From positions 1 to 55,342 of the forward strand of contig CANQIK010000004.1 of NCBI GenBank assembly GCA_947624085.1: DNA of 55,342 bases. The letters are read 5' to 3'. Positions 43,903-53,100 of the stretch are shown one piece after another. Source of the DNA: an uncultured Bacilli bacterium (GTDB taxonomy: Bacteria > Bacillota_I > Bacilli_A > RF39 > UBA660). The notes below the pieces were generated by a model. That model did not search any database. It saw only the letters and a program-made list of their open reading frames with translations, and was not told where the DNA came from. Every line of letters begins with the position of its first letter. Position 1 is the stretch's first letter. The translations under genes and the position numbers were made by a program.

Positions 43903-44919
43903 CTATATTTCTTTACTTCTAAGTTGCCCACACGCAGCCGATATTTTATTACCAAATTTATGCCGTACCGTTACATCAAGGCCATTTTTCTTTAAAGTAT
44001 CATAAAATAAAGCTATTTGTTTTTTACTACTAGCCTTAAAGGCAATATTTTTCGTTTCATTATATGGTATTAAATTAACATAAACATTATAACCATTTAA
44101 TAATTTACTAAGAGCTAAAGCATCTTCTTTGGTATCATTAATTTTATCAAGCATTATGTATTCAATTGTTACCCGTCTTTTCGTTTTATTTTGATAATAT
44201 TTTAAAGCTTCAAAAACTTCTTTTAAACTATACGCTTTGGCAACATTCATTATTTGTTTTCTTTTTTCATCAGTTGGAGAATGTAGGCTTAAAGCTAAAT
44301 TAACTTGAAGTTCCATATCCGCAAAAGCTTTTATTTTGGGAACTAAACCACAGGTGGAAACAGTAATATGTCTTGCCCCAATTGCTAAAACTTTTGGATC
44401 ATTAAGTAAATTAATAAATTTCATAACATTAGTAAAATTATCAAAAGGTTCACCAATTCCCATGATAACAACACTATCAATTTTCTGTTTTACATAATTG
44501 CTAATTGCGATTGCTTGCTCAAGCATTTCATAAGTTTCTAAATCTCTTACCTTTTTAAGGCGCCCACTTTCACAAAATTTACAGCCCATATTACAGCCTA
44601 CTTGTGAAGATACACAAACACTTAACCCATAATTATGATACATTAAAACACTTTCAATCTTTTGACCATCTTTTAAAGTAAATAAAAATTTTTTAACATC
44701 CGTATCTTCCTCTACTTTAGTTATTGTAATAAAAGCGGTTGAAAATGTTGCTTTTAAAAAATCTATTGTCTCTTTTTTTATGTTTGTATAATTATTAAAA
44801 TCATATTCTTGCTTATTATAAAGCCAGTCAAATATTTGACTTGCTAGAAATTTTTTATAACCTTTAGCTACTAAATAATCCTCTAAATCTTTTTTAGGGT
44901 AATTAAATATATTTTCCAT
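43903..44919 (-). CDS. rlmN: 23S rRNA/tRNA A2503 methyltransferase RlmN
   Basis: This 338-aa radical-SAM enzyme has CNMGCKFCESG (the CxxxCxxC cluster), the GMGEPFDN (GGEPL-type) motif and cysteines for the methyl-transfer cycle (STCGLVPKI and the C-terminal ACGQLR). It methylates adenosine C2 in 23S rRNA and some tRNAs. Its start overlaps the upstream gene by one base (TAATG), with AAAGGT upstream. It precedes prpC-prkC as in Bacillus. Confidence 0.95.
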   Translation of the reverse strand: MENIFNYPKKDLEDYLVAKGYKKFLASQIFDWLYNKQEYDFNNYTNIKKETIDFLKATFSTAFITITKVEEDTDVKKFLFTLKDGQKIESVLMYHNYGLSVCVSSQVGCNMGCKFCESGRLKKVRDLETYEMLEQAIAISNYVKQKIDSVVIMGIGEPFDNFTNVMKFINLLNDPKVLAIGARHITVSTCGLVPKIKAFADMELQVNLALSLHSPTDEKRKQIMNVAKAYSLKEVFEALKYYQNKTKRRVTIEYIMLDKINDTKEDALALSKLLNGYNVYVNLIPYNETKNIAFKASSKKQIALFYDTLKKNGLDVTVRHKFGNKISAACGQLRSKEI

Positions 44920-45662
44920 TAACGATTACCTTTTAAATATTTTCTAATAGTTTTTAAACCTGCACTATCTTTATACTTTTCATAAAATTCATTATTAAGC
45001 CAGAAAGCATAGAAGTTATATAAAACATTTTTAAAAGAAGTTTTAGGTTTAAATCTAATCATTATTTCTTTAGGATCAATTTTTACTTCATTAGGGATAT
45101 CTTCTTTCTTAATAGCTAAATAGGAAATAATTGTAAGAATTTCAAATAAATAAAGAGGAGCAAAAATAATAGCATATAAAAAGTTATGGCTAATAGACTG
45201 TACTTGATTTATAAAGGCTGGATTAAGGATAGTTATAGCTTCAATATCACTAATTAGATAAAGTACTATAATAGTTAATGATACCACCCATGTTTTAATT
45301 TTGCCTACCATTGAGCTTTTAACATTAATGTTATGGTAATATTTTATAGTTTGAATAAGAACGATTATAACTTCACAAAGGATAGGAAATATTGCATACT
45401 TACTACTTGTAAGTAAGATAATAAGATTGGCTAAAGAAAATAACTTGTCGGCAGCACCATCAAAAGCACTACCAAAAAATGTAGCTGCGTGCCATTTTCG
45501 AGCTAATATACCATCAATCCAATCAGTTAAATAGCAAAAGATAGACCATTCGGCAGCTGCTAAACCACCTTGGTAAATATAAATTGGCACCAAGCAAATT
45601 ACCCCAATAACTCTTATTGAGGTTAATAAATTAACTATTAATATAGCTATTAACTTTTTCAT
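44919..45662 (-). CDS. CDP-alcohol phosphatidyltransferase (PgsA-like)
   Basis: This 247-aa membrane enzyme has the CDP-OH-P motif DGILAR-x8-G-x3-D-x3-D complete (residues about 47-69), and four or five further helices. The family joins CDP-diacylglycerol to glycerol 3-phosphate or similar alcohols. It has a C-terminal polar extension of about 50 residues not usual for PgsA, so another alcohol substrate is possible. ATG 45662 is preferred over TTG 45668 because AGAGGT is 8 nt upstream of it. It sits where rsmB often lies. Confidence 0.8.
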   Translation of the reverse strand: MKKLIAILIVNLLTSIRVIGVICLVPIYIYQGGLAAAEWSIFCYLTDWIDGILARKWHAATFFGSAFDGAADKLFSLANLIILLTSSKYAIFPILCEVIIVLIQTIKYYHNINVKSSMVGKIKTWVVSLTIIVLYLISDIEAITILNPAFINQVQSISHNFLYAIIFAPLYLFEILTIISYLAIKKEDIPNEVKIDPKEIMIRFKPKTSFKNVLYNFYAFWLNNEFYEKYKDSAGLKTIRKYLKGNR

Positions 45663-45687
45663 ACCCAAATACCTCTAATATAAAATA

Positions 45688-46335
45688 TTAATCAATACGT
45701 GTAAAACTTAAAATATACTTGCTATCTACTAAATCTATTTCAATTGAATTAATATAATCTCCTGCCGAAATTATAACATAATCTTCCCCTTTTTCATAGA
45801 TATAACTATCCTCTGTAGTGGTAGGCGTAATGTCTTGAAAATTATAATATATATTTTCAGGATTTAAATATATATCATAGTTAATATTATCAAGGCTGTC
45901 ATAAAAAATAGCTTCATCATTTATTACATTATATACACTATTATCTTGAATATAATATTCACTAGTACCTGAGGCATCCGTTTTAGTGCCACTTATATCG
46001 CCCTCAGCTTTAACTCCTTCATACTCTATTATATCTTCATTTTTATAAACAACATACTTATATTCATATTCACTGTTTAGTAAATCTTGCCACATACTTT
46101 CAAGCGTAGTACTTTCATCAGAAGTCTTTTCGGGAAGTGTTTCATTAGCAAGATTTTCCTCATATTCCTTAAGCTTTTGCGTTTTATTGTTATAAGGAAT
46201 TATAAAAACCATAAATATAATAACAATAAAAGCAATCCATAATGGTAACAATATTAAGGCTCTATTCCGAGGAACTTTCCAAAAATTAGTTATATTACTC
46301 TCGGGAAAATATTTTTCTAAAAGTTTAGTTAACAT
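45688..46335 (-). CDS. Unknown membrane protein downstream of fmt
   Basis: This protein of about 215 aa has one transmembrane helix near residues 25-45 (LILLPLWIAFIVIIFMVFII) and a large acidic outer domain of Tyr/Asp/Asn-rich beta sequence. I see no known family. ATG 46335 (with AAAAGGA 8 nt upstream) is the likely start and lies 11 bp inside the fmt gene, so the two are coupled. It occupies the place of rsmB in the usual fmt-rsmB-rlmN order. Confidence 0.7.
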   Translation of the reverse strand: MLTKLLEKYFPESNITNFWKVPRNRALILLPLWIAFIVIIFMVFIIPYNNKTQKLKEYEENLANETLPEKTSDESTTLESMWQDLLNSEYEYKYVVYKNEDIIEYEGVKAEGDISGTKTDASGTSEYYIQDNSVYNVINDEAIFYDSLDNINYDIYLNPENIYYNFQDITPTTTEDSYIYEKGEDYVIISAGDYINSIEIDLVDSKYILSFTRID

Positions 46336-47245
46336 ATTCATCATCCTTTTTAGAGCCATTTAAGTAAGAAATAATATCCATTTGTTTTTTGCCTTCAGGT
46401 TTAACTATTTCTAGATTAATCCAACCATCAAGACACCCAATTTGCATTTGTTTTTTTAAATATCTTATTTTATTTATTTCAGCATTTTTATCAGCAATAA
46501 AGCTTGCTTTAATAACTTTAATAGCTCCATTTTTTAAATTAAAATAAACACCCGGCCATGGATTAAAGGCTCTTATTTTATTTATAATATTTGCTCCTTT
46601 ATCATTAAATAATAAATGTTCATCTTCTCTTTTAATAATTTTTGTATACGTTGCTTCTTCGTTATTTTGTTTTATTCTTTCATTTGTGCCTTGATATATT
46701 AAAGGAAGCGTTTGGTCTAAAAGTTCTACGCCTAGTTTAGATAATTTGTCATGTAATGTTCCCACATTATCCTCAGGTAATATTGCACATTCTTCAAAAG
46801 ATATAATATCGCCGGTATCCATATTTTCATCCATATACATGATTGTAACCCCTGTTTTTTCATCACCATTAAGTAAGGCTGTTTGGATAGGCGATGCTCC
46901 CCGATATTTTGGTAAAAGAGAAGCATGAATATTAATACACCCTAGTTTAGGTATTTCAAGCATTTCTTTAGGTATTATTTGGCCATAGGCACAAGTAACT
47001 ATCAAATCAGGATTTAACTCACTTATTATTTCATATTCATTTCTAATTTTAATAGGTTGAAAAACATCGATATTATTTTTTAATGCCACTTCTTTAACTG
47101 GAGAAAACATCATTTTTTTATCCCTACCCGTTTGTTTATCTGCTTGGGTTACAGCTAAGACAACATTTGTGTTTTCAATCAAGTATTCTAAAACAGGTAC
47201 TGAGAAATCAGGTGTTCCCATGAATATAACTTTTAAATCCTTCAT
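46325..47245 (-). CDS. fmt: Methionyl-tRNA formyltransferase
   Basis: This 306-aa enzyme formylates initiator Met-tRNA. It has the catalytic core INIHASLLPKYRGASPIQ (Asn and His), GVTIMYMDENMDTGDI (Asp), and the C-terminal tRNA-binding domain ('IRAFNPWPGVYF'). It begins the fmt to rpe block. A -10-like TACAAT lies upstream. Confidence 0.95.
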   Translation of the reverse strand: MKDLKVIFMGTPDFSVPVLEYLIENTNVVLAVTQADKQTGRDKKMMFSPVKEVALKNNIDVFQPIKIRNEYEIISELNPDLIVTCAYGQIIPKEMLEIPKLGCINIHASLLPKYRGASPIQTALLNGDEKTGVTIMYMDENMDTGDIISFEECAILPEDNVGTLHDKLSKLGVELLDQTLPLIYQGTNERIKQNNEEATYTKIIKREDEHLLFNDKGANIINKIRAFNPWPGVYFNLKNGAIKVIKASFIADKNAEINKIRYLKKQMQIGCLDGWINLEIVKPEGKKQMDIISYLNGSKKDDEYVN

Positions 47246-47390
47246 ATTAGTATCACCGTTTAAATTGTATCAAAATTAAGCTAAAAAGTCATTAACTGAA
47301 TAAAAATTAATTTTTTCAAAAAAATTACTCTAAAAAAAAGGAAATCGGACCTTTACCCGGTATATATAAATGTAGAAGGAGAAAATAGTT

Positions 47391-48332
47391 ATGAAAAATG
47401 AAATTATATTATTTGAAAATCAAAGTGTGAAATTAGAGGTAAACATGAAAGATGACACTGTATGGCTTTCATTAGACCAAATGAGTGAATTATTTGCTAG
47501 AGACAAGTCAGTTATTTCAAGGCATATTAAAAATGCTTTAAAGGAAGAGTTGGACAACTCAACTGTTGCAAAATTTGCAACAGTTCAAAATGAGGGCACC
47601 AGGAATGTTACAAGAGATATCGAGTTTTATAATCTTGATATGATTATTAGTATCGGATATCGAGTAAAAAGCCAAAATGGGATTATTTTCCGTAAATGGG
47701 CTAATAAAATTCTTAAAGATTATATGTTAAAAGGCTATGCTATTAATCAAAAAAGATTAGATTATTTAGAGAAAACAGTTAAACTTCTTGATATAGCTAA
47801 TCGAGGAAGTGAAAGAATAACTGGCGACGAAGCCAAAGAAATATTAACCGTTATTAATGAATATTCTAAAGCTCTTGACTTACTTGATGATTATGATCAT
47901 CGCACAATAAAGAAAATTAAAGGCCAAAAAAGTGAAAAAATTATAACTTATGAAGAGTGTCTTGGTATTATTAATAAATTACGCTTTAATAACGAAAGTA
48001 AGTTGTTTGCCTTAGAAAGAGATAATAATTTTGCCTCTATTATAAATGATATTTATCAATCTTTTGGCGGAAATGATGTATATCCTAGTATTGAAGAAAA
48101 AGCTGCCAATCTACTTTATTTGACAGTTAAAAACCATGCCTTTATTGATGGCAACAAAAGAATTGCTGCAACAATATTCATCTATTTTATGCAAGTAAAT
48201 GGTATTCTTTATAAAGATGGTAATATGGTAATAGATAATAATGCTCTTGCTTCTATAACTTTGTTAATCGCCGAGTCGAATCCAAAAGAAAAAGAAATCA
48301 TGATTGATTTAATAATGAATTTTTTAAAATAA
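47391..48332 (+). CDS. RhuM-Fic/Doc fusion protein
   Basis: This 313-aa protein has an N-terminal RhuM-type domain (residues about 1-125: TVWLSLDQMSELFARDKSVISRHI, then RDIEFYNLDMIISIGYRV) and a C-terminal Fic/Doc fold with HAFIDGNKR (249-257). Lys in GNKR and the D-G spacing match the Doc subtype, which phosphorylates rather than AMPylates. A binding role for a small partner is possible, but no antitoxin gene is visible. It has its own AGAAGGAG ribosome site and a terminator. It may have been acquired. Confidence 0.85.
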   Translation: MKNEIILFENQSVKLEVNMKDDTVWLSLDQMSELFARDKSVISRHIKNALKEELDNSTVAKFATVQNEGTRNVTRDIEFYNLDMIISIGYRVKSQNGIIFRKWANKILKDYMLKGYAINQKRLDYLEKTVKLLDIANRGSERITGDEAKEILTVINEYSKALDLLDDYDHRTIKKIKGQKSEKIITYEECLGIINKLRFNNESKLFALERDNNFASIINDIYQSFGGNDVYPSIEEKAANLLYLTVKNHAFIDGNKRIAATIFIYFMQVNGILYKDGNMVIDNNALASITLLIAESNPKEKEIMIDLIMNFLK

Positions 48333-48346
48333 TTTAATATAACGAA

Positions 48347-48373
48347 AAAAGCCCTTATACTGGGCTTTTCCAA
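48347..48373. terminator. Bidirectional terminator of rhuM-fic and the tRNA trio
   Basis: AAAAGCCC / GGGCTTTT hairpin (48347-48369), loop of 7. On the minus strand it is followed by TTTTTTCG, and on the plus strand by a weaker T-rich tail. Confidence 0.8.
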
Positions 48374-48380
48374 TTTTCAA

Positions 48381-48456
48381 TGGTGTCCTGTTGGAGATTC
48401 GAACTCCAGACCCTTTGATTAAAAGTCAAATGCTCTACCGACTGAGCTAACAGGAC
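48381..48456 (-). tRNA. tRNA-Lys (TTT)
   Basis: This 76-nt cloverleaf on the minus strand has an acceptor GTCCTGT / ACAGGAC, anticodon loop CTTTTAA (anticodon TTT), T-loop GTTCGAATC, discriminator A and encoded CCA. It is third in the Tyr-Gln-Lys transcript. Confidence 0.94.
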
Positions 48457-48467
48457 ATATATATAGA

Positions 48468-48543
48468 TGGCTGCCTCGGATGGATTCGAACCATCGAAAT
48501 GTCAGAGTCAAAGTCTGATGCCTTACCACTTGGCTACGAGGCA
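48468..48543 (-). tRNA. tRNA-Gln (TTG)
   Basis: A cloverleaf on the minus strand with acceptor TGCCTCG / CGAGGCA, anticodon loop CTTTGAC (anticodon TTG), discriminator G and encoded CCA. It lies between tRNA-Tyr and tRNA-Lys. Confidence 0.94.
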
Positions 48544-48550
48544 ATATAGA

Positions 48551-48634
48551 TGGTGGAAGGATATGGATTTGAACCATAGAACCCGAAGGAACAGATTTAC
48601 AGTCTGCCGCGTTTGACCACTTCGCTACCCTTCC
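48551..48634 (-). tRNA. tRNA-Tyr (GTA)
   Basis: This 84-nt class II tRNA on the minus strand has a long variable arm, acceptor GGAAGGG / TCCTTCC (one G-U), anticodon loop CTGTAAA (anticodon GTA), discriminator A and encoded CCA. It is first in the Tyr-Gln-Lys transcript. Confidence 0.94.
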
Positions 48635-48675
48635 AAAATGCACTAAAAAGTACGCAAACTTTCAGTACGCTTATA

Positions 48676-48704
48676 ATCTTACCATAAAAAGTTGCTTTTG
48701 TGAA
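48676..48704 (-). promoter_or_regulatory. Promoter of the tRNA Tyr-Gln-Lys operon
   Basis: On the minus strand: TTCACA (48699-48704), a 17-nt spacer, TAAGAT (48676-48681). Confidence 0.55.
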
Positions 48705-48734
48705 CACTTTTTTTGCTTTTTTACTCAACTTTTT

Positions 48735-49940
48735 TTAGTCTTTAAAATATTTTATTATAAATGAGGTACCTTTATTCTTTTTTGAGGACACTTCAATAAT
48801 TCCTCCATCTTTTTCTACAATAATATTAGCAAGCGAAAGCCCTATTCCGACACTATCTTCACTTGCCCCTTGGCCTTTATAAAATCTTTTAAAGATATTT
48901 TGGATATCTATATCATCCATACCTTTACCAAAATCCTGAATAGATACTTTAGTATAAATATTATTTTTTTCAATATTTATAATTATTTTTTCATCCTTAT
49001 TGGAATATTCTACAGCATTTTTCAAAATATTAGTAATAGCTTCGGTTTCCCAAAATTCATCAACATTAATTATTGCTTCAACATCACCTTTAATTTTAAT
49101 ATTAACATTTTTCAAATCACAAATAGCCTCTAACTTATCAACAGCCTTTTGGACAATTTTACCTACTGTCACCTTTTGTTTATCAAAAACAATCGTATTA
49201 GCTTCAAAACGCGATAATTTTAATATTGATTGAACTAAGTTATTTATATTATTAATTTCTTTTTTTATTTGTTTTAAAAACTTAATCCGTAATTGTTCAT
49301 CAGTATCATCCTCAAGAAGGTTATCAATTGTTATCATAATTGATGTCAAAGGAGTTTTAAGCTGATGGGATATATCTTGAATAGCATTTTTTACGCTCTT
49401 TTTATCATTTAAAGAATTTTCAGCTTCTTCTTTAAGCATAATAGTCGTTTTATATATTTCTTCTTTTAAAATAGATAATTTATCTTCGGAAAGATTATCA
49501 ATATCTAAACTATAATTTTTCTTATTTATATTCTCTATACATTTAATTATTTTATTTATTTCTTTATCTTGTTTTAAATTATATTTAATAAATAAATATA
49601 AAATAATAGTTACTAAAACTAACACAATAATACTTTCTAAAACTAAAAAGTAGATATAAGCTTTATCATTAGCTTTAACTAAATTATCTTCTTTTAAATC
49701 ATAACCGTAATTACTTAATGTATTATAACTATCTTTTTCTATAATATTAATTATTTCTTTTTCATCAAAATCAGGATTATCTTTTTTAATAAGTAAAATT
49801 ATATCATTTATTTTATTATTAAAATTTTCTTTATATTGATTATACTCTACCGTTTTAATAATTAAGAAGATAAAACTAAATATAAAAAATACTAATATAG
49901 TAATTATAAAGTAATTTTTAAAATTTTCATTATTCTTCAT
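48735..49940 (-). CDS. Sensor histidine kinase of the ABC module
   Basis: This 401-aa kinase has membrane helices at residues about 9-30 and 95-118 with an outer loop of about 65 residues. A HisKA domain follows with DISHQLKTPLTS (His192), then the catalytic domain with NILKNAVEYSN (N box), DFGKGMDD (G1) and GIGLSLANII (G2). The outer loop differs from the loopless BceS-type sensors. Its start overlaps the regulator by 11 bp. It is the last gene of the ABC-TCS cluster. Confidence 0.92.
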   Translation of the reverse strand: MKNNENFKNYFIITILVFFIFSFIFLIIKTVEYNQYKENFNNKINDIILLIKKDNPDFDEKEIINIIEKDSYNTLSNYGYDLKEDNLVKANDKAYIYFLVLESIIVLVLVTIILYLFIKYNLKQDKEINKIIKCIENINKKNYSLDIDNLSEDKLSILKEEIYKTTIMLKEEAENSLNDKKSVKNAIQDISHQLKTPLTSIMITIDNLLEDDTDEQLRIKFLKQIKKEINNINNLVQSILKLSRFEANTIVFDKQKVTVGKIVQKAVDKLEAICDLKNVNIKIKGDVEAIINVDEFWETEAITNILKNAVEYSNKDEKIIINIEKNNIYTKVSIQDFGKGMDDIDIQNIFKRFYKGQGASEDSVGIGLSLANIIVEKDGGIIEVSSKKNKGTSFIIKYFKD

Positions 49941-50580
49941 CTATCCTATACCCCACGCCTTTAATTGTTATAATAATATCACTACCTAGCTTTTCTCTTA
50001 TCCTTTTTAAATAAACCGTTATAGTATGATCATCAACATCATTCCCAGTCCACTCCCAAATTTTATCTAAAATAGTTTCTCTTTTAACAACTTTATTAAC
50101 ATTCAAAAATAATAATTCTATAATTTGCCGTTCAATGCTTGATAAGTTTATTTCTTTATCTTTTTTATAAAGAGCCATTTTATCTAAATCAAAAGTTATA
50201 TCTTTAGCTTTTATAATTTTGGTCTTTCTTTTTCGCATAATAATATTATTTACTCTTGCTAATAATTCTTTAGAGGAAAAAGGTTTAGTTACATAGTCTT
50301 CAGCGCCAAGGCTTAAACCTTTAACAATATTTTCTTCATCATCTAAAGCGGTTAAAAATACAGCTGGAATTTTCAGATCTTTAATTTTATCTTCATATAA
50401 GGCAAAACCATTGCCATCAGGTAAAGAGACATCTAAAATAATAACATCATAATTATCATTTAATTTAGTTAAAGCTTTTTGATAAGTATCTACTATATCT
50501 ACTATAAAATTATTTTTATTAAAGAAATAACTTATACCCTCCGCTATTTGATCATTATCCTCTATTAATAATATTTTCAT
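49930..50580 (-). CDS. OmpR-family response regulator
   Basis: This 216-aa protein has a receiver domain with the acidic pair at residues 8-9 (IEDND), phospho-acceptor Asp50 (VIILDVSLPDG), Thr in VFLTALDD and Lys in YVTKPFS. An OmpR winged helix follows ('VDDHTITVYLKRIREKLG' as recognition helix). It overlaps the kinase gene. Direct 7-bp repeats with 11-bp spacing upstream of the ABC genes (53801-53829) are its likely binding sites. It has a TATAAT upstream but no clear -35. Confidence 0.93.
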   Translation of the reverse strand: MKILLIEDNDQIAEGISYFFNKNNFIVDIVDTYQKALTKLNDNYDVIILDVSLPDGNGFALYEDKIKDLKIPAVFLTALDDEENIVKGLSLGAEDYVTKPFSSKELLARVNNIIMRKRKTKIIKAKDITFDLDKMALYKKDKEINLSSIERQIIELLFLNVNKVVKRETILDKIWEWTGNDVDDHTITVYLKRIREKLGSDIIITIKGVGYRIDEE

Positions 50581-50639
50581 ATTTACACCATGCCTTTTAT
50601 TATAACCTACATTTTAAAAAAAGGAAAATAAATCCCTTT

Positions 50640-53099
50640 TTAAACAGTTTCTTTTCTTATTGTTTCAATGGTATTTTGTTTATTTATTTTCTTAATAGAG
50701 TATTTCATAATAACATAAACAATTACAAAGACAAAGATAATAGATATTAAAATAGCTTTATAAGGTATGCTAAAAGTTATCTCCATATTTTTACTAAATG
50801 CTCTATATATAAAATAACTAGCAAGTAATCCAAGAACTGTGCCATAAATTAAAGATTTAGCGCAGTAAAAGATTGTTTCTAAAGTAATCATTCGATTAAA
50901 TTCCTTTTTCGTCATTCCTATACTTTTTAACATGGCAAATTCTCTTGATCTTAATTCCATATTCGAAGTTATTGTATTAAAGATATTAGTAACGCCTATT
51001 AAGGTTATAAGAGTTATAAAGCCATATAAGAAAATACTTATAACAATAATAAGATTTCTTTGCGTTCTAACACTTTCTTCATAATTATATAGTTCTATTT
51101 TTTTATCATATTTTTGGATATTTTCCACTGTTTTATCAGGATTACTTGAAACTACATAAACATCACTTAATAAAACTGTTGAGTCAAAATAATCTTTGTT
51201 AAAAATAACAGTTGGATTACTAATCGTTTCATAGCCATAAACTGGTTTAGTACATAAAGCGCCAATTACATATTCATGCGTTGTTTCTTTCATTTCATCA
51301 AAAAGCGGTATTTTATCATTTGCTTGATATTTAAATGTTCGGTTATCCTCGCTTTCGGCATAAGAATTCACATCATAAAGTAAAGCTTTATCTTTTACTT
51401 CATCATACTTTAAATTATTTTTTGAAACATAATCTTTAAAAGTTTCATCATTTAGTATTACGGTATTAAGATATATACTATACTCACAATCTTCTTCCTC
51501 TTCACCATCACATGAGTTTGAATAACTCGAAACATTTTTAAAATTGATATTATCTAAATCTTTACTTACAAAATATTCATCTTGAAGACTATATGTAACA
51601 TACATTTTCTCAACTTCTTTAAAGCCCTTTACAACTTTTAAAGTATCTTCAGTTATACTATGAATATTAGTATTATAAAGGATAATATCATACCCATAAT
51701 CGGTATACATATTATCGGTCATATTAAAGCCTTCCCCGACAAAATAAGAAAGAGCAATAAATACAAAGATACTAACAGTTAAAGATATAACCGTTGTTCG
51801 ATATTTCTTTTTACTTCGTTTGAGGTTTTTAACCGCTAAGACGCCTCCAGTTTTAAAAACTTTCTCAATTATTTTTGGTGTTTTTAATTTACTAGCTTTA
51901 ATTTTAATATCATTTGTAAGTTTTAAGTTTTCTATTGGGCTTACTTTACTAGCTTTTCTTGCCGATGATAAAGATGATAAAAAGATGGTTAAAAAAGCTA
52001 AAAGAGAGGCTATGATACAGGCTATTATCGAAGGAGTAAATATTATGTTCGTGCCCGCGGATGTAAAGACATCTTTTAATAAAAAGTTGACTACTTTAAA
52101 GAGAATAAAATCGCCCAAAAGGCCACTTATAACCCCAAGCGGAATTCCAATACTTCCTAAAACTAATCCCTCATAAATAACACTTTTTTTAATTTGTTTT
52201 TTGGTAGCGCCCACACTAGAAAGCATACCAAACATTTGCATTTTCTCGGTTGTTGATATAGCAAAAGAATTTCTTATACAGAAAATACTAGCAATCATGA
52301 TAATAACAATAATAATGCCTGCAATTGTCAAAAGCATATTAGTCGTTTCTGATGAAAAACTAAAAACCTCTAAATGAAGTAAATAAGTATTTAAATAACT
52401 TGTATATTTAGGTTCTTCCGCTCCATCGTAATAATTCTTCCAATTATCTATTTCTAAAAGCTGAGAAATACTCTTTTTATAAGTGCTTGGCTTAGCTAAA
52501 GTCATATAAACATCGATATCATTAGACTTTTCATCTGTAGTAAAACCATTAAAGTTATAAGTATCTAAAGAGCCAACAACTGTATAATTTTTCGTATTTT
52601 TATCGGTTATTTCCCAGTTATCATCATAGTTACCAATGTCAAAAGAAACTTTATCGCCTATTTTTAAATCATAATACTTCATAACGATTCGAGAAAGAAT
52701 TATTTCTTCATTATTATTAGGGTATCTTCCTTCATAGATATTATATTTTAAATCGATTAAATTTTGTTTGGAAGCCGAGTCTATTTCAATTAGCGAAGCA
52801 CTTTCATCATCCTCTTGTTTCAAATCAGCATACCCTAGTATATATATCGGTCTTATTTTACTAAAGTTTTTATTATCTTTAACATTTTGAAAATCATCTG
52901 CCGTTATATCTTGAAGTACTAAATGATAATACCCATCATTTTGAATAGTTGTAGTTATAAGGGTTTTGCGAAAACTTGTTACCATTGTCGCAACAGCACA
53001 TATCATCGCTGTAGATAAAATAATACCAATAATTGTACCAATCGTTCTTTTTTTATTAAGCTTTAAATTTTTATTAGTTAACTTTTTTAGGATATTCAT
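50640..53099 (-). CDS. ABC transporter permease with two FtsX domains
   Basis: This 819-aa protein has one membrane helix near residues 20-38 and an outer domain (about 45-245). Three helices with an FtsX motif (about 255-375) follow, then another helix near 437-457, a second outer domain (to about 690), and three final helices. This duplicated eight-helix MacB/LolCE-like layout fits a mechanotransmission or exporter role. It is paired with the ATPase 1 bp upstream and the TCS downstream, so peptide-antibiotic sensing or export is a reasonable guess. It is not a ten-helix BceB. Confidence 0.88.
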   Translation of the reverse strand: MNILKKLTNKNLKLNKKRTIGTIIGIILSTAMICAVATMVTSFRKTLITTTIQNDGYYHLVLQDITADDFQNVKDNKNFSKIRPIYILGYADLKQEDDESASLIEIDSASKQNLIDLKYNIYEGRYPNNNEEIILSRIVMKYYDLKIGDKVSFDIGNYDDNWEITDKNTKNYTVVGSLDTYNFNGFTTDEKSNDIDVYMTLAKPSTYKKSISQLLEIDNWKNYYDGAEEPKYTSYLNTYLLHLEVFSFSSETTNMLLTIAGIIIVIIMIASIFCIRNSFAISTTEKMQMFGMLSSVGATKKQIKKSVIYEGLVLGSIGIPLGVISGLLGDFILFKVVNFLLKDVFTSAGTNIIFTPSIIACIIASLLAFLTIFLSSLSSARKASKVSPIENLKLTNDIKIKASKLKTPKIIEKVFKTGGVLAVKNLKRSKKKYRTTVISLTVSIFVFIALSYFVGEGFNMTDNMYTDYGYDIILYNTNIHSITEDTLKVVKGFKEVEKMYVTYSLQDEYFVSKDLDNINFKNVSSYSNSCDGEEEEDCEYSIYLNTVILNDETFKDYVSKNNLKYDEVKDKALLYDVNSYAESEDNRTFKYQANDKIPLFDEMKETTHEYVIGALCTKPVYGYETISNPTVIFNKDYFDSTVLLSDVYVVSSNPDKTVENIQKYDKKIELYNYEESVRTQRNLIIVISIFLYGFITLITLIGVTNIFNTITSNMELRSREFAMLKSIGMTKKEFNRMITLETIFYCAKSLIYGTVLGLLASYFIYRAFSKNMEITFSIPYKAILISIIFVFVIVYVIMKYSIKKINKQNTIETIRKETV

Positions 53100-53100
53100 C

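Noticed and set aside
47391-48332. Toxin-antitoxin pair with a neighbouring gene
   Set aside because: No small gene with its own ribosome site flanks the RhuM-Fic gene; tRNAs lie on one side and a 145-bp gap on the other.
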